A stretch of DNA of 64,000 nucleotides from Bacteroidota bacterium (GCA_018268015.1 JAFDXJ010000027.1:42896-106895); one strand, 5' to 3'; counted from the stretch's first letter, positions 35,622 through 44,665 are shown. Program-made: numbers and translations. Notes: generated by a model not told the origin, from the letters alone.

Positions 35622-35649
35622 TAAAAACACCCGCTTCGGCGGGTTTTTT
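35622..35649 (+). terminator. rho-independent terminator of the HtrA gene
   Basis: ACCCGC-TTCG-GCGGGT followed by six T. The stem has six pairs with a UUCG tetraloop, 19 bases after the stop codon; A-rich sequence upstream makes it partly bidirectional. Confidence 0.88.
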
Positions 35650-35679
35650 AATTATAAACTATTTTACTCATGAAACTTT

Positions 35680-36312
35680 TTAAAAATAATTCCTCACCTG
35701 TTGCATAAAGTTTTCAAATAAATCATACTTTGATAAAACGGAACTCGTCACCATGGTAAAAACCAAACCATAAATGGCGCCCCAAATATGGGCGGAATGA
35801 TTGATATTCCCGCCTCCTTTTTTATTCAATAATCCGGAGATAATTAAATAAAGTGGGCCGAATATAAAACCGGGAATTGCGATAGGAATAAAGAGAATAC
35901 CAATTCCCTGTGTTGGAAATAAAAAAATACCTGCAAATATCACAGCAGATACTGCGCCCGAAGCGCCAAGACTCCGGTAATAAGGATCTTCCCGATGTTG
36001 CATATATGTAGGAATAAGGCAAACGGCTAATGCACTTACATACAAAACCAGGTATAATAAAGTGCCTGTTTGAGGAAAAATTTGCTGATAAGCCTGTTCT
36101 ACATATTGCCCAAACATATAAAAGGAAAACATATTAAAAAGCAAGTGCGTGAAATCTGCATGCACTAAGCCACAGGAGAAAAAGCGATACCACTGGTTTC
36201 GTGTAGCTATAGCGGGTGGGTAAAAAATCAAATCATTCGTGAGCTTTTGATTGGAAAATGCCATGAATGAAATGACTGATGTTATAATGGTGATGATTAA
36301 TGTAACCGTCAT
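35680..36312 (-). CDS. rhomboid-family intramembrane serine protease
   Basis: The 210-residue protein has six membrane helices. The catalytic serine is Ser118 in SLGASGAVSA (GxSG) and the histidine is His175 in HSAHIWGAIYG. The conserved HADFTHLLFNMFSFYMFG holds the oxyanion-side His and Asn. Rhomboids cut membrane proteins near the outer face of the inner membrane; the substrate is unknown. The start is at MTVTLIITII. It lies 32 bases downstream of rlmH on the same strand and is convergent with the HtrA gene, from which it is separated by the terminator. Confidence 0.93.
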   Translation of the reverse strand: MTVTLIITIITSVISFMAFSNQKLTNDLIFYPPAIATRNQWYRFFSCGLVHADFTHLLFNMFSFYMFGQYVEQAYQQIFPQTGTLLYLVLYVSALAVCLIPTYMQHREDPYYRSLGASGAVSAVIFAGIFLFPTQGIGILFIPIAIPGFIFGPLYLIISGLLNKKGGGNINHSAHIWGAIYGLVFTMVTSSVLSKYDLFENFMQQVRNYF

Positions 36313-36344
36313 CTAAGAATGTTTATTTAAGTAAAAGTAAATGA

Positions 36345-36818
36345 TTAAATGTGATGATATTTTTCATTTTTTAAAATTGTACAGGCCCGATATAACTGTT
36401 CAGACAAAATCAGCCTTGCAAGCATGTGTGGAAAAACTAATTTAGAAAGTGACCATATAAAATCGGCTTTCTCCCGGACTGGCTCATCTACACCAAATGC
36501 ACCGCCAATTATAAAGACCATCCTTTTAAAAGATGCACCGGAGGTTTTAGAGATGAGTGAAGATAACTCCACTGAACTTAATTGCTTGCCTCTTTCATCC
36601 AGTAAAACAATAAAATCACCCGGGATCATTTCTTTTAATATTCTTTTTCCTTCTTCCATTTTCAAGCTCCTGTTATCTAATGAAGATGCATTTTTTAAAG
36701 ACGGGATAATTTTCCATGATGTTGGGAAATAATGTTGTAACCTGGCGGTAAACATAGTGATCCCTTCCTGAACATATGGTTCATCCGGTTTTCCTATGGT
36801 AATAAGGAACATTTTCAC
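36345..36818 (-). CDS. rlmH: 23S rRNA (pseudouridine1915-N3)-methyltransferase
   Basis: The 157-residue SPOUT methyltransferase shows the RlmH blocks: ITIGKPDEPYVQEGI at the start, VLLDERGKQLSSVELSSLI in the middle, FIIGGAFGVDEPVREKAD, and SKLVFPHMLARLILSEQLYRA at the end, where SAM binds in the knot. It methylates a pseudouridine in helix 69 of 23S rRNA. The length is typical. A TATTTTCG box on the minus strand sits six bases before the ATG. Confidence 0.95.
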   Translation of the reverse strand: MKMFLITIGKPDEPYVQEGITMFTARLQHYFPTSWKIIPSLKNASSLDNRSLKMEEGKRILKEMIPGDFIVLLDERGKQLSSVELSSLISKTSGASFKRMVFIIGGAFGVDEPVREKADFIWSLSKLVFPHMLARLILSEQLYRACTILKNEKYHHI

Positions 36819-36823
36819 AAAAA

Positions 36824-36831
36824 CGAAAATA
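36824..36831 (-). promoter_or_regulatory. variant -7 box before rlmH
   Basis: Minus-strand TATTTTCG differs from TAnnTTTG at one position. It ends five bases before the ATG, implying an almost leaderless message. Confidence 0.3.
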
Positions 36832-36864
36832 GGCAGTTCACAAGATAATGTGGCTAAAAATTAC

Positions 36865-36894
36865 AAAAAAAACGCCCGGTTTCCCAAGCGTTTT
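36865..36894 (-). terminator. rho-independent terminator of ssb
   Basis: On the minus strand AAAACGCTTGG-GAAA-CCGGGCGTTTT forms an 11-pair stem (two G-T pairs) with a GAAA tetraloop, then T-rich sequence. It lies about 28 bases after the ssb stop. Confidence 0.82.
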
Positions 36895-36921
36895 GCTAAA
36901 AAAGAGAAAGTCTATGAAAGT

Positions 36922-37257
36922 TTATTTTTTTGAGATGATCAGGAAATCTGAAGCCTGCACTTCAGATACATAACGTTTTATGCCTTCCTTGTCTGTATAA
37001 TTCCTGTGAATCAGTTTCCCCTCAACCATTACTTCAAGACCTTTGACAAGATATTTTTCAGCAATGGAGGCAGTTTTGCCCCAGGCAATTACATTGTGCC
37101 ATTGTGTTTCCGTCACTTTTTCACCTTTGGCATTTTTAAAACTTTCATTTGTGGCAATACTCAGACGAGCCAGTTTGCTACCTCCTTCGAGGTCTTTAAT
37201 TTCCGGGGTATTTCCCAGGTTACCGATCAGTTGTACTTTGTTTCTTAAATTGTTCAT
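36922..37257 (-). CDS. ssb: single-stranded DNA-binding protein
   Basis: The 111-residue protein is an OB-fold SSB: MNNLRNKVQLIGNLGNTPEI, LARLSIATNESF, TQWHNVIAWGKTASIAEKYL and GLEVMVEGKL. It lacks the long acidic-tipped tail of E. coli SSB and ends right after the OB domain (SDFLIISKK), which is the short form common in Bacteroidota. It binds ssDNA during replication and repair. I start at MNNLRNK; the open frame extends 21 codons upstream without similarity. It has its own terminator. Confidence 0.93.
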   Translation of the reverse strand: MNNLRNKVQLIGNLGNTPEIKDLEGGSKLARLSIATNESFKNAKGEKVTETQWHNVIAWGKTASIAEKYLVKGLEVMVEGKLIHRNYTDKEGIKRYVSEVQASDFLIISKK

Positions 37258-37423
37258 GACTTTTGTTTTAAAAGTGGATAATTGTTTTTCGATTCCGGTG
37301 GCCAACCGTTGATAGAACAAAGATGCAACAGGCCAAAAGCCCGATTCGGTTTTTAATCAATTTTTCCCGATAATAAATGAATTTAAACGTTTCAAATCGG
37401 GTAATTTTTTGTATATTGATTGA

Positions 37424-37786
37424 ATGGGAGATGATTTGAAAAACTGCCTTGCCTGTCATAAGCCATTGCGTGGCAGGTCGGATAAAAAATTTTGTGATGA
37501 TTATTGCCGCAATGCTTACAATAATCAATTGCGTATAAAAGAACCTCCCGCCATCAAAAAAATTATTTTAATACTTAAAAACAACCGGAAGATTTTAGCG
37601 GACTTATTAGGTGAGGAAAACATGATTAAAAAACCAAAAGAGAAATTTCTCACACTTGGTTTTCTTTTTGACTACCATACACATATTTATAAAAATAAAA
37701 ATGGAAATATTTATTTTTTCTGTTTTGAATATGGCTTCCTGCCATTGGAAAATGACTGGTTTTTAATTGTGAAAAGAAATAAATAA
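37424..37786 (+). CDS. small protein with N-terminal zinc ribbon, function unknown
   Basis: The 120-residue protein begins with a four-cysteine zinc-ribbon-like motif: CLACHKPLRGRSDKKFC, then DDYCRN, within the first 30 residues. This CxxC...CxxxC arrangement resembles zinc ribbons of the DUF2116 kind. The rest is lysine-rich with a strand-rich C-terminus containing LLGEENMIKKPKEKFLTLGF. I do not know a defined function; nucleic-acid binding is possible from the ribbon and basic charge. It is divergent from ssb. Confidence 0.7.
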   Translation: MGDDLKNCLACHKPLRGRSDKKFCDDYCRNAYNNQLRIKEPPAIKKIILILKNNRKILADLLGEENMIKKPKEKFLTLGFLFDYHTHIYKNKNGNIYFFCFEYGFLPLENDWFLIVKRNK

Positions 37787-37901
37787 AGGAATCTTTTTAT
37801 AGTCATAAACACCTTTTAGATAGAAAGTAAAAAATTTTCTTAAAAACTATCGGGAAGAAATCATTTATCAAATTATTCATTACTGAAAAAATTAGGAATC
37901 G

Positions 37902-37909
37902 TATTTTTG
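37902..37909 (+). promoter_or_regulatory. TAnnTTTG promoter box of the YceI gene
   Basis: TATTTTTG matches the -7 box, 29 bases before the ATG. No clear -33 box. Confidence 0.45.
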
Positions 37910-37938
37910 GCTTTTCATAAAATGAATCAAACTGAACT

Positions 37939-38457
37939 ATGAAAACATTTTTTTTACTTTCCATCTTTTCATTTGTTATTCCTTCCGTTTATTTTACCGA
38001 TATCAAACCGGTGGATGAAAATGGCTCCGTTACTTTTACCGTAAAAAATTTTGGGATTAATACCAATGGGGAATTGAAAGGCCTGAAAGGAAATATACAC
38101 TGGGATGAAGCCAATATTTCCAAATCCACCATAGATGTTTCCGTGGATGTTGCAACTATCAATACGGGTATAGAAATGCGGGATAAGGATTTACAAAGTG
38201 AAGGCTATTTTAATGCAGCTAAATACCCACAGATCCAGTTTAAAAGTACTTCAATCAGCGCTTCAACAGTAACCGGTATCTTAACTATGAAAGGTATTTC
38301 CAAGAGCCTCAGTTTTCCTTATACTGTGCAAAAGGTGAATGGCGTCTATGTATTTGAAGGTAATTTCGCTATCAACCGAAAAGATTTTGGCTTAGGAGGC
38401 AGTCTTACTACCATTAGTAACAGGGTAGATGTACATTTAAAAGTAAAAGCAAAATAA
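37939..38457 (+). CDS. YceI-family exported lipid-binding-type protein
   Basis: The 172-residue protein has a signal peptide (to about 18) and the YceI lipocalin-like fold: VTFTVKNFGINTNGELKGLKG, then MRDKDLQSEGYFNAAKYPQIQFKS, TMKGISKSLSFP and NRKDFGLGG. YceI proteins bind isoprenoid-type lipids in the periplasm. The exact ligand is unknown. It has its own promoter and precedes the tRNA-Arg gene. Confidence 0.92.
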   Translation: MKTFFLLSIFSFVIPSVYFTDIKPVDENGSVTFTVKNFGINTNGELKGLKGNIHWDEANISKSTIDVSVDVATINTGIEMRDKDLQSEGYFNAAKYPQIQFKSTSISASTVTGILTMKGISKSLSFPYTVQKVNGVYVFEGNFAINRKDFGLGGSLTTISNRVDVHLKVKAK

Positions 38458-38476
38458 GACATTCTTCGATGGAATA

Positions 38477-38507
38477 TTTGCTTAGCAAAAATGTTCACTT
38501 ATTTTTG
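38477..38507 (+). promoter_or_regulatory. promoter of tRNA-Arg
   Basis: TTTG (38477-38480), exactly 19 bases, TATTTTTG (38500-38507). The tRNA 5' end is 28 bases further on. Confidence 0.8.
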
Positions 38508-38535
38508 CGCGGCATTATTTACTTATGACTATAAT

Positions 38536-38607
38536 GGTCTCGTAGTACAATGGATAGTATAAGGGTCTCCGAAGCCCTGGATTCAGGTTCGATTCCTGAC
38601 GAGACCA
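38536..38607 (+). tRNA. tRNA-Arg, anticodon CCG
   Basis: The 72-base sequence folds as a tRNA. The acceptor GGTCTCG pairs with CGAGACC and the discriminator is A. The anticodon loop CTCCGAA carries CCG (reads CGG), between AGGGT and GCCCT. The T-arm is CAGG/TTCGATT/CCTG. The CCA is not encoded. It has its own promoter. It is convergent with the marC-like gene, only ten bases away, and no terminator hairpin is visible there. Confidence 0.96.
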
Positions 38608-38617
38608 CTCCTCAAGT

Positions 38618-39199
38618 TTAATGCTGCCCAAAAGCCCCCAGGTTGCTGCTGAAAATTTTCACGGCAATGGCAATCAGGATCACTCCAAAAAATTTACGAA
38701 TCGCCGTCAATCCGGACTTTCCTAAAACACGTTCTATCCATTTGAGAGATTGTAAGACAAGATATACCACCAAGAGATTTATGATGATACCTGTGAAAAT
38801 ATAGATCTCTTCATAATTGGCTTTTAAAGACATAATTGTGGTGAGGGTGCCACTTCCGGCAATGATTGGAAATGCTATGGGAACTACACTTCCGCTTTTG
38901 GCATCCGCATCCCCTTTAAATATTTCATGCCCCAAAACCATCTCCAGTCCCAATAAAAAAATGACAATGGACCCACCCACAGCAAAAGAATGTACATCCA
39001 GCCCCAGGATATTTAAAAAATCTTCCCCTATCCATAAAAACAATAACATTAATGCCCCGGAAATCAATGTTGCCTGCAGTGTTCGTATGCCGCCCATTTT
39101 TTCTTTTAAGGCTACCAGCAATGGAACAGAGCCCACAATATCAATCACTGCAAATAGGGTGAAAGTAACTGTTAGAAGTGCATTAAATGAAAAATCCAT
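38618..39199 (-). CDS. MarC-family integral membrane protein
   Basis: The 193-residue protein has about six membrane helices and the MarC pattern: FTLFAVIDIVGSVPLLVAL near the N-terminus, VGGSIVIFLLGLEMVLG, and AFPIIAGSGTLTTIM in the middle. MarC was once linked to antibiotic resistance, but that link was not upheld; transport function is unknown. It is a single gene between tRNA-Arg and the BtuB-like receptor gene. Confidence 0.92.
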   Translation of the reverse strand: MDFSFNALLTVTFTLFAVIDIVGSVPLLVALKEKMGGIRTLQATLISGALMLLFLWIGEDFLNILGLDVHSFAVGGSIVIFLLGLEMVLGHEIFKGDADAKSGSVVPIAFPIIAGSGTLTTIMSLKANYEEIYIFTGIIINLLVVYLVLQSLKWIERVLGKSGLTAIRKFFGVILIAIAVKIFSSNLGAFGQH

Positions 39200-39241
39200 T
39201 AAACAAAATTACAATTTAAGAGATGCATCCCGGAAGATTTT

Positions 39242-41182
39242 TCAAAACTGAATTCTCAACCCAATCATACAATTAAATCCAATGGTATTAAAACCACGGA
39301 CAACCTGATATTTTTGATTTGTGATATTCTGAAAATCTGCAAACAGATCCATTTTCTCTTTCATGGAATAATCTACATGGGCTTGTAAAGTGTAGTAGCC
39401 ATTCAATTGAATTGGCGCGCTTTGATACACCGGTTCAAATGAATGACTTGCCCATTTGATACCGGCTGACAAGCTTAATTTTTTGACTGGTGTAAAGTTG
39501 ACATTAAAGTTAAATATATTTTGAGGCCTCCTGTATAAGTTAAAATACGAAGTATCTTTTCCGGTGAAATCAGATGATGTATTTATTTTCCCATCTATAA
39601 AAGTGTAATTCGCCGAAAATCCGATTTTGTTTGTGATCTTTTGTTGCCATTCAGCCTCAATGCCTTTACCGTACTGCGTTCCGCCATTCAGATATTGGCC
39701 GGCATAAGTAAACGGATCTGTAAAAAATAGGATAATATTTTTTGTTTTCATACTAAATCCGGTTAGTCTAACTGTTGTTTTATCATTGATATATTGAATG
39801 CCTCCTTCTTCACTTTGAGTTTGTTCCGGATGAAGATCTTTATTCCCATATTCACTATATAATTGATACAATGATGGTACATGATATGCTGAAGCAATAT
39901 TGACAAACAGTTTCCAATGTTCATTGATATCATACGAAGGGTTAAAACTATAGGTCCCATTATAACCATAGATAGAATGATGATTGAGACGCCCACCGAC
40001 TTCAAGTGTCCATTGCGGAACTGCTTTAACGATCAATGATGCATAAATGCTTTCCTGTGATGTTTTGGCGCTATCACCAAGGTTTGTTTCATAGGGGCCA
40101 TAAGCGCTAACCGAAAGATAATGTTGTTTGGTAAAATTATTCCTGTAATCAATACCGGTAACTAAGTTGATATCCTTGTTGATATTAAAATCTCCATAGA
40201 TTTCTGCATAATGAGAATACCCTTTATAATTGCCATCCTGATAAATACTAAAAGAAGGAACATCTGTTGAATCATCCAAATAACTGCGATGTACCAGATT
40301 GTATTCATAATGAAAACGGATCTTATTTTTCCGGAAATTATATTTCAATTCGGCTCCGGCTTCTAAATTTTTATTATTGATTGTAAAATCTTTATCGTCC
40401 GTAAAAGCGCCGGCATCTATATCTGCTTTGTAGAAATTGTACAGAGAAAACACGCGGAATGCAAGCCTTTTATTAAAATCTTTACCAATAGATAAGACAA
40501 AATTATTTTGATCATACCCATCATTATCAAAATGATTGCTTCCGGTAGAATCATTTGCTGAGCTAAAACCATCACTATGTTTGTAGCCATATCCAGCCTG
40601 GTAAATCCAGTTATGAATATTGCCTTGTAATCCGGCAACAGCATTTAATGTGCCATAAGTTCCCCCACTTAATGAGCCATAGCCTTCCAGCTTTTTGAGG
40701 TGATTCTTTTTTGTAATAAAATTAATAACACCTGCCACGGCATCACTTCCATACAAGGTAGATTGTGCACCTTTTAATATTTCTATTCTTTCAATTTGAG
40801 CCGTATTAAAATAATTAATATCAAATTCACTGCTGATGCCGGATGGATCAAATAATGGGATTCCATCAATAAGAATCAGCGTATTTCCTGAAGATGCGCC
40901 TCTCATGTAAATGGCCTGGTTTGATCCTAAATTATTTGTACTTCCATTGACAATCAATCCGGTTTGTCTGTCTAAAATCTGGCCAATGGATTGGTTGCTA
41001 TATCTCCAAAGCTCTTCCCGGTTAATAACTATAATATTTTTTCCGGTTTCATGTTGCTTTTGTTCAAATTTATTGGCGGTGATAATTACTTCGTCCAATA
41101 ATTTTGAACTACTGTCTTGTTGTGCTATGGTCCTCATGGAAAGTAGGCTTAACAGGAGGAATAAAAATTTTTTGTGGTTCAT
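39242..41182 (-). CDS. TonB-dependent receptor, probable cobalamin (BtuB-like)
   Basis: The 646-residue protein has a signal peptide (to about 20) and a plug with LLDEVIITANKFEQKQHETG (TonB box region), IGQILDRQTG and QIERIEILKGAQSTLYGSDAVAGVI. A barrel of roughly 22 strands follows and ends in an aromatic-rich final strand with C-terminal Phe. There is no carboxypeptidase-like leading domain. A cobalamin riboswitch precedes it directly, so vitamin B12 or a corrinoid is the likely ligand. No btuC, btuD or btuF lies next to it. Confidence 0.92.
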   Translation of the reverse strand: MNHKKFLFLLLSLLSMRTIAQQDSSSKLLDEVIITANKFEQKQHETGKNIIVINREELWRYSNQSIGQILDRQTGLIVNGSTNNLGSNQAIYMRGASSGNTLILIDGIPLFDPSGISSEFDINYFNTAQIERIEILKGAQSTLYGSDAVAGVINFITKKNHLKKLEGYGSLSGGTYGTLNAVAGLQGNIHNWIYQAGYGYKHSDGFSSANDSTGSNHFDNDGYDQNNFVLSIGKDFNKRLAFRVFSLYNFYKADIDAGAFTDDKDFTINNKNLEAGAELKYNFRKNKIRFHYEYNLVHRSYLDDSTDVPSFSIYQDGNYKGYSHYAEIYGDFNINKDINLVTGIDYRNNFTKQHYLSVSAYGPYETNLGDSAKTSQESIYASLIVKAVPQWTLEVGGRLNHHSIYGYNGTYSFNPSYDINEHWKLFVNIASAYHVPSLYQLYSEYGNKDLHPEQTQSEEGGIQYINDKTTVRLTGFSMKTKNIILFFTDPFTYAGQYLNGGTQYGKGIEAEWQQKITNKIGFSANYTFIDGKINTSSDFTGKDTSYFNLYRRPQNIFNFNVNFTPVKKLSLSAGIKWASHSFEPVYQSAPIQLNGYYTLQAHVDYSMKEKMDLFADFQNITNQKYQVVRGFNTIGFNCMIGLRIQF

Positions 41183-41327
41183 CTTTCGTGTTTTTTAATT
41201 GTGTTCGAATGATGAACTTTCGTAAACTGAAAGAAGTAGAAATGAAAAATTCCAGGCAGGAATGTGGAGCCAGGATTTATTTCATCTCCGGCTTTTCACC
41301 CGAAAGCTCAGCGATTAATTTTTGATT

Positions 41328-41484
41328 ATGGCAGGTCTTCTGGCTCACGTTCTTTGCGCCTTCCCATCCTTTAAAGGGACAGTGGTTTATGCAAATACCT
41401 TTTTTAAAAGGCCGTTTTACAGCTACGGGGATAGCGCCGGAATAAACCGGACTTCCCTTTTAACCCCAAATTAGGGGACCAAAA
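41328..41484 (-). promoter_or_regulatory. cobalamin (AdoCbl-type) riboswitch
   Basis: On the minus strand the B12 box GAGCCAGAAGACCTGCC is complete (41346-41330). Further 5' are the core elements AACCACTGTCCC, GGGAAGG and CCCCGTAGCTGT, in the order of the family. It ends about 145 bases before the btuB-like start and should reduce expression when cobalamin is abundant. The outer borders are approximate. Confidence 0.92.
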
Positions 41485-41490
41485 TCGTTG

Positions 41491-41498
41491 CAAAAGTA
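41491..41498 (-). promoter_or_regulatory. promoter box of the riboswitch transcript
   Basis: Minus-strand TACTTTTG (41498-41491) matches TAnnTTTG and lies just upstream of the riboswitch 5' end. Confidence 0.55.
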
Positions 41499-41525
41499 AT
41501 GGAGCACTTTTTAAATAAAAAATCT

Positions 41526-43160
41526 TTATTCACCGAGCCAGGAAGCAAGTATATTTTTTTGTAAAGGACTGAGCTGATTTATTTTGCTGATGGAGAATTT
41601 TTCTTCTTGTTTATTGTCTTCAGTTGTAATTATCTGTTTATTTATTTGAAGGCCACCATAAGAAAAATATTTATCGTAATTGGGCTCTTTGGTTGTATAG
41701 ACATATTCAAAAAGTTCAGTCAAAGGAATCCCGGCCGTTTCTTCACAGGTTTGTTGAAATTCTGCATCCGTAAAACCTCTTTGCTTTCCTTTATAATAGT
41801 TCCAATACAACATGCGCATCACATCATCCAATGATTTCTTATTTTCCGTTGCATTTCTAATTGCGAAATCCAACATCAGGCCTACCAGTGGTCCTTTCTC
41901 ATAATAAGATATGGTTTTTCCTTTTTCCGTTCCCTGAGTTCCAAAAGGCCCATCGGCCCAGGTTGCATAACTGGATTGTTGTAATGACTGATAAAGCCTT
42001 CCGGGATTATGTTGAACTGTATTCAGGTTTCCGGAAAAATCAGCCAATAAAGTATTCAAATCTGAAAGCCCGGCTCTTTTTACAATTAAATATTCATAAT
42101 AAACATTCAGGCCTTCATTTACCCAAAGTAAATTTGTTTTGCTTCCTTTGTCATAATCAAATGGCCCCAATTCAAAAGCGCGTATTCTTTTTACATTATA
42201 ATTATGGAAAAATTCGTGCGCAATAAAATTCATCACCTTATTCATGGCCCCCGGTTGATCCAGTCCACTACCATCAAAACTAATGGTGGTATTATTTAAA
42301 TGTTCTATACCGCCCCGGCCCGGTCCTATCCCAATAAAAGTATATTCCTTGTAAGGAATATCGCCAATGATATCCGTTGCTGCCTGCACAACTTTATGTA
42401 GATTTTGCATTAAAAGGACACTATCGAAATGGCCCATATCGTAACCTAAAAAACGATGATTGATGCCCCTTACTTTAAAGGAAGGTAACTCTGTCAAATC
42501 GCCAAATAGAATAGGGCAATCATATAAAATGTCAAAATCGGGAGCTGAAAACACATTCAATTTTCCGGCGACAGGCATTAAGCCGGTGGCCACATTTTTC
42601 CATGAAGCATTATTATCAATTGTAACAAATACCGGTTGTTGAATATGATCTTTAATATAAAGAAATGTATTCTCCGGAATAAGGTATGCGTGAGAACTAT
42701 CTACATAACTATTCGCAACAAATTGCCTGCTGGTGACTATTTTATAATTGACAAAAAATGCTTTGTTTTTAATTGAGGAGATTAACCAGGTATTACCATT
42801 CACTTTTTCTACAGGAACCGATTTGTTTCCTTCAGTATGTGCAGTCAGATTTTGAACATTCTTTGCATAATCCATCAGTTGGTAATAGCCTGGCATCCAA
42901 TTAGGCATTTTCAAATAAATAGAATCATGATTCCATCCACTGCAATAGAACTGTACCTGGTATGAATGTGAAGCAGGTTCAGGGAAAGAAACTGTATATT
43001 TCAAATCTAAATTTGGCTTTTGTGAAAAAGCTGTAAAAGATAGGAAGAAAAAAATTATGCTTATGTATCGCCTGAAAATTGGTATTAATACAGATTTTGT
43101 GAAATGTTTGAAATATCTTTTAGTGGGTAAATCATGGCCGGGATAGGTTGTATTCCGCAT
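41526..43160 (-). CDS. M61-family metallopeptidase, lacking an evident PDZ domain
   Basis: The 544-residue protein has a signal peptide after a longish N-terminus and the M61 layout: an N-terminal beta-domain and ...GRGGIEHLNNT, then the zinc site HEFFHNYNVKR and the third ligand in LLWVNEGLNVYYEY. M61 enzymes are glycyl-type aminopeptidases. Usual members continue with a PDZ domain of about 80-100 residues; this one stops soon after the segment GGLQINKQIITTEDN, so PDZ appears to be lost or reduced. It is likely periplasmic. The exact start is uncertain because there are several in-frame ATGs before the signal. Confidence 0.85.
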   Translation of the reverse strand: MRNTTYPGHDLPTKRYFKHFTKSVLIPIFRRYISIIFFFLSFTAFSQKPNLDLKYTVSFPEPASHSYQVQFYCSGWNHDSIYLKMPNWMPGYYQLMDYAKNVQNLTAHTEGNKSVPVEKVNGNTWLISSIKNKAFFVNYKIVTSRQFVANSYVDSSHAYLIPENTFLYIKDHIQQPVFVTIDNNASWKNVATGLMPVAGKLNVFSAPDFDILYDCPILFGDLTELPSFKVRGINHRFLGYDMGHFDSVLLMQNLHKVVQAATDIIGDIPYKEYTFIGIGPGRGGIEHLNNTTISFDGSGLDQPGAMNKVMNFIAHEFFHNYNVKRIRAFELGPFDYDKGSKTNLLWVNEGLNVYYEYLIVKRAGLSDLNTLLADFSGNLNTVQHNPGRLYQSLQQSSYATWADGPFGTQGTEKGKTISYYEKGPLVGLMLDFAIRNATENKKSLDDVMRMLYWNYYKGKQRGFTDAEFQQTCEETAGIPLTELFEYVYTTKEPNYDKYFSYGGLQINKQIITTEDNKQEEKFSISKINQLSPLQKNILASWLGE

Positions 43161-43327
43161 GGAAAAAAACTTTTGAGGTGATGAATTTGCTTGACTTAAT
43201 AATGCAATCAGAAAAATGAAAGAAGTAAAATTACCGAAACTTCAGTTCTTTCACGAACCGCTTGTAATTTCAATAGATGATTTTCATGATTTAACATTTA
43301 TTTGTAAAACCTTCAATTGCATAATCC

Positions 43328-44665
43328 ATGGAAGCAAAAGAAAAATTATCCCGTTTTGATTTGACCATGATTGTTGTTGGCCTGGTCATTGGAATGGGGA
43401 TTTTTAAGACTGCGGCAACAGCAGCAAAAGCATCCCTGGATCCAAAGATGTTTTTCCTGGCTTGGATATTGGGTGGTTTTATAGCTTTATGCGGAGCCTT
43501 AACTTATGCGGAAATTGGTTCAAGATTCCCGGTGGTGGGAGGGTATTTCAGGATATTTTCTTATGCCTATCATCCCTCCATTGCATTTTCTATTAACTGT
43601 ATTATTTTGATCTCGAATGCCTCTTCATTAAGTGCAGTGGCACTTATTGGATCAGAATATATCAACCATATTTTTTTTGGTGTAAATGCTACGGCAGATA
43701 CGCAGATATATATATCATTTTTTGCAATCGTATTGTTTTATGGAGTCAATTTATTGGGCTTAAAGATTAGCGCCCATACTCAAAACGTACTCATGATTAT
43801 CAAAATACTCATGTTACTGGCTCTGATTAGCGCTCTATTTATTCCTTCTGCACATTATTCCGGAAAGCCTTTTACACCGGCAACTACATATCATTTTATG
43901 GATTGGATAAAGGCACTGGGAGTGACTTTGATAGCAGTCTCTTTTACTTATGGGGGATATCAGCAAACCATTAATTTCGGGAATGAAGTAAAAAGACCTG
44001 CGCAAAATATTCCCAAAGGAATCTTTGCCGGAATTGCTATCATCATTGCCTTATACTTGCTGGTGAACTTCTCATATTATAAAACTTTGGGGTTTGAAGG
44101 TTTGCAAAACAGTACGGAAATAGCTACGCTGGTTACCGAAAAAATATTTGGTGCTACCGGAGGAAAAGTTTTTTCTGTTTTATTGTTTTTATCAGTATTG
44201 GCCTACGTGAATGTGTTGTTATTAAGTAATCCAAGAGTGATGTATGCCATGAGTGAAGATGGCGTTCTGCCCGGTATTTTTAAAAAGAAATCGAAGAAAA
44301 AAGAAGTGCTGTTCATGTCATTAACGACATTCACAATCCTTTGTATCATCATCTTATTTTTTGCTAAAACATTTGACCGGATTTTAAGTTTTACCATTTT
44401 TCTGGATTGCTTTGGAATGGCAACATCTGCCGGCGCTATTTTTATGTTACGTAAAAAAACAAAGCACCTCGATGGAACAGGTATTTATAAAATGAAATTT
44501 TACCCCGTGATACCTATCTTATTTATCATCGCTTATTCTTTTGTGGGAATCAGCATTGCAATAGATAAACCCTCTACAGCACTAACAGGAATTGGTGTGC
44601 TGGCGGCTTTTATGCTCATTTATTTTCTGACGCATTCTCAAAGGGATAAAAAAAAGCCATCGTAA
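43328..44665 (+). CDS. APC-family amino acid permease
   Basis: The 445-residue protein has 12 predicted membrane helices and the APC start FDLTMIVVGLVIGMGIFKTAA, where GMGIF is the unwound helix 1 site that binds the amino-acid backbone. ALTYAEIGSRFPVVGGYFRIF follows. LNFSYYKTLG-type loop text and NVLLLSNPRVMYAMSEDGVLPGIF complete the pattern. It would import amino acids by proton or solute coupling at the inner membrane. Substrate unknown. It is convergent with the acetate transporter gene, 11 bases away. Confidence 0.92.
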   Translation: MEAKEKLSRFDLTMIVVGLVIGMGIFKTAATAAKASLDPKMFFLAWILGGFIALCGALTYAEIGSRFPVVGGYFRIFSYAYHPSIAFSINCIILISNASSLSAVALIGSEYINHIFFGVNATADTQIYISFFAIVLFYGVNLLGLKISAHTQNVLMIIKILMLLALISALFIPSAHYSGKPFTPATTYHFMDWIKALGVTLIAVSFTYGGYQQTINFGNEVKRPAQNIPKGIFAGIAIIIALYLLVNFSYYKTLGFEGLQNSTEIATLVTEKIFGATGGKVFSVLLFLSVLAYVNVLLLSNPRVMYAMSEDGVLPGIFKKKSKKKEVLFMSLTTFTILCIIILFFAKTFDRILSFTIFLDCFGMATSAGAIFMLRKKTKHLDGTGIYKMKFYPVIPILFIIAYSFVGISIAIDKPSTALTGIGVLAAFMLIYFLTHSQRDKKKPS

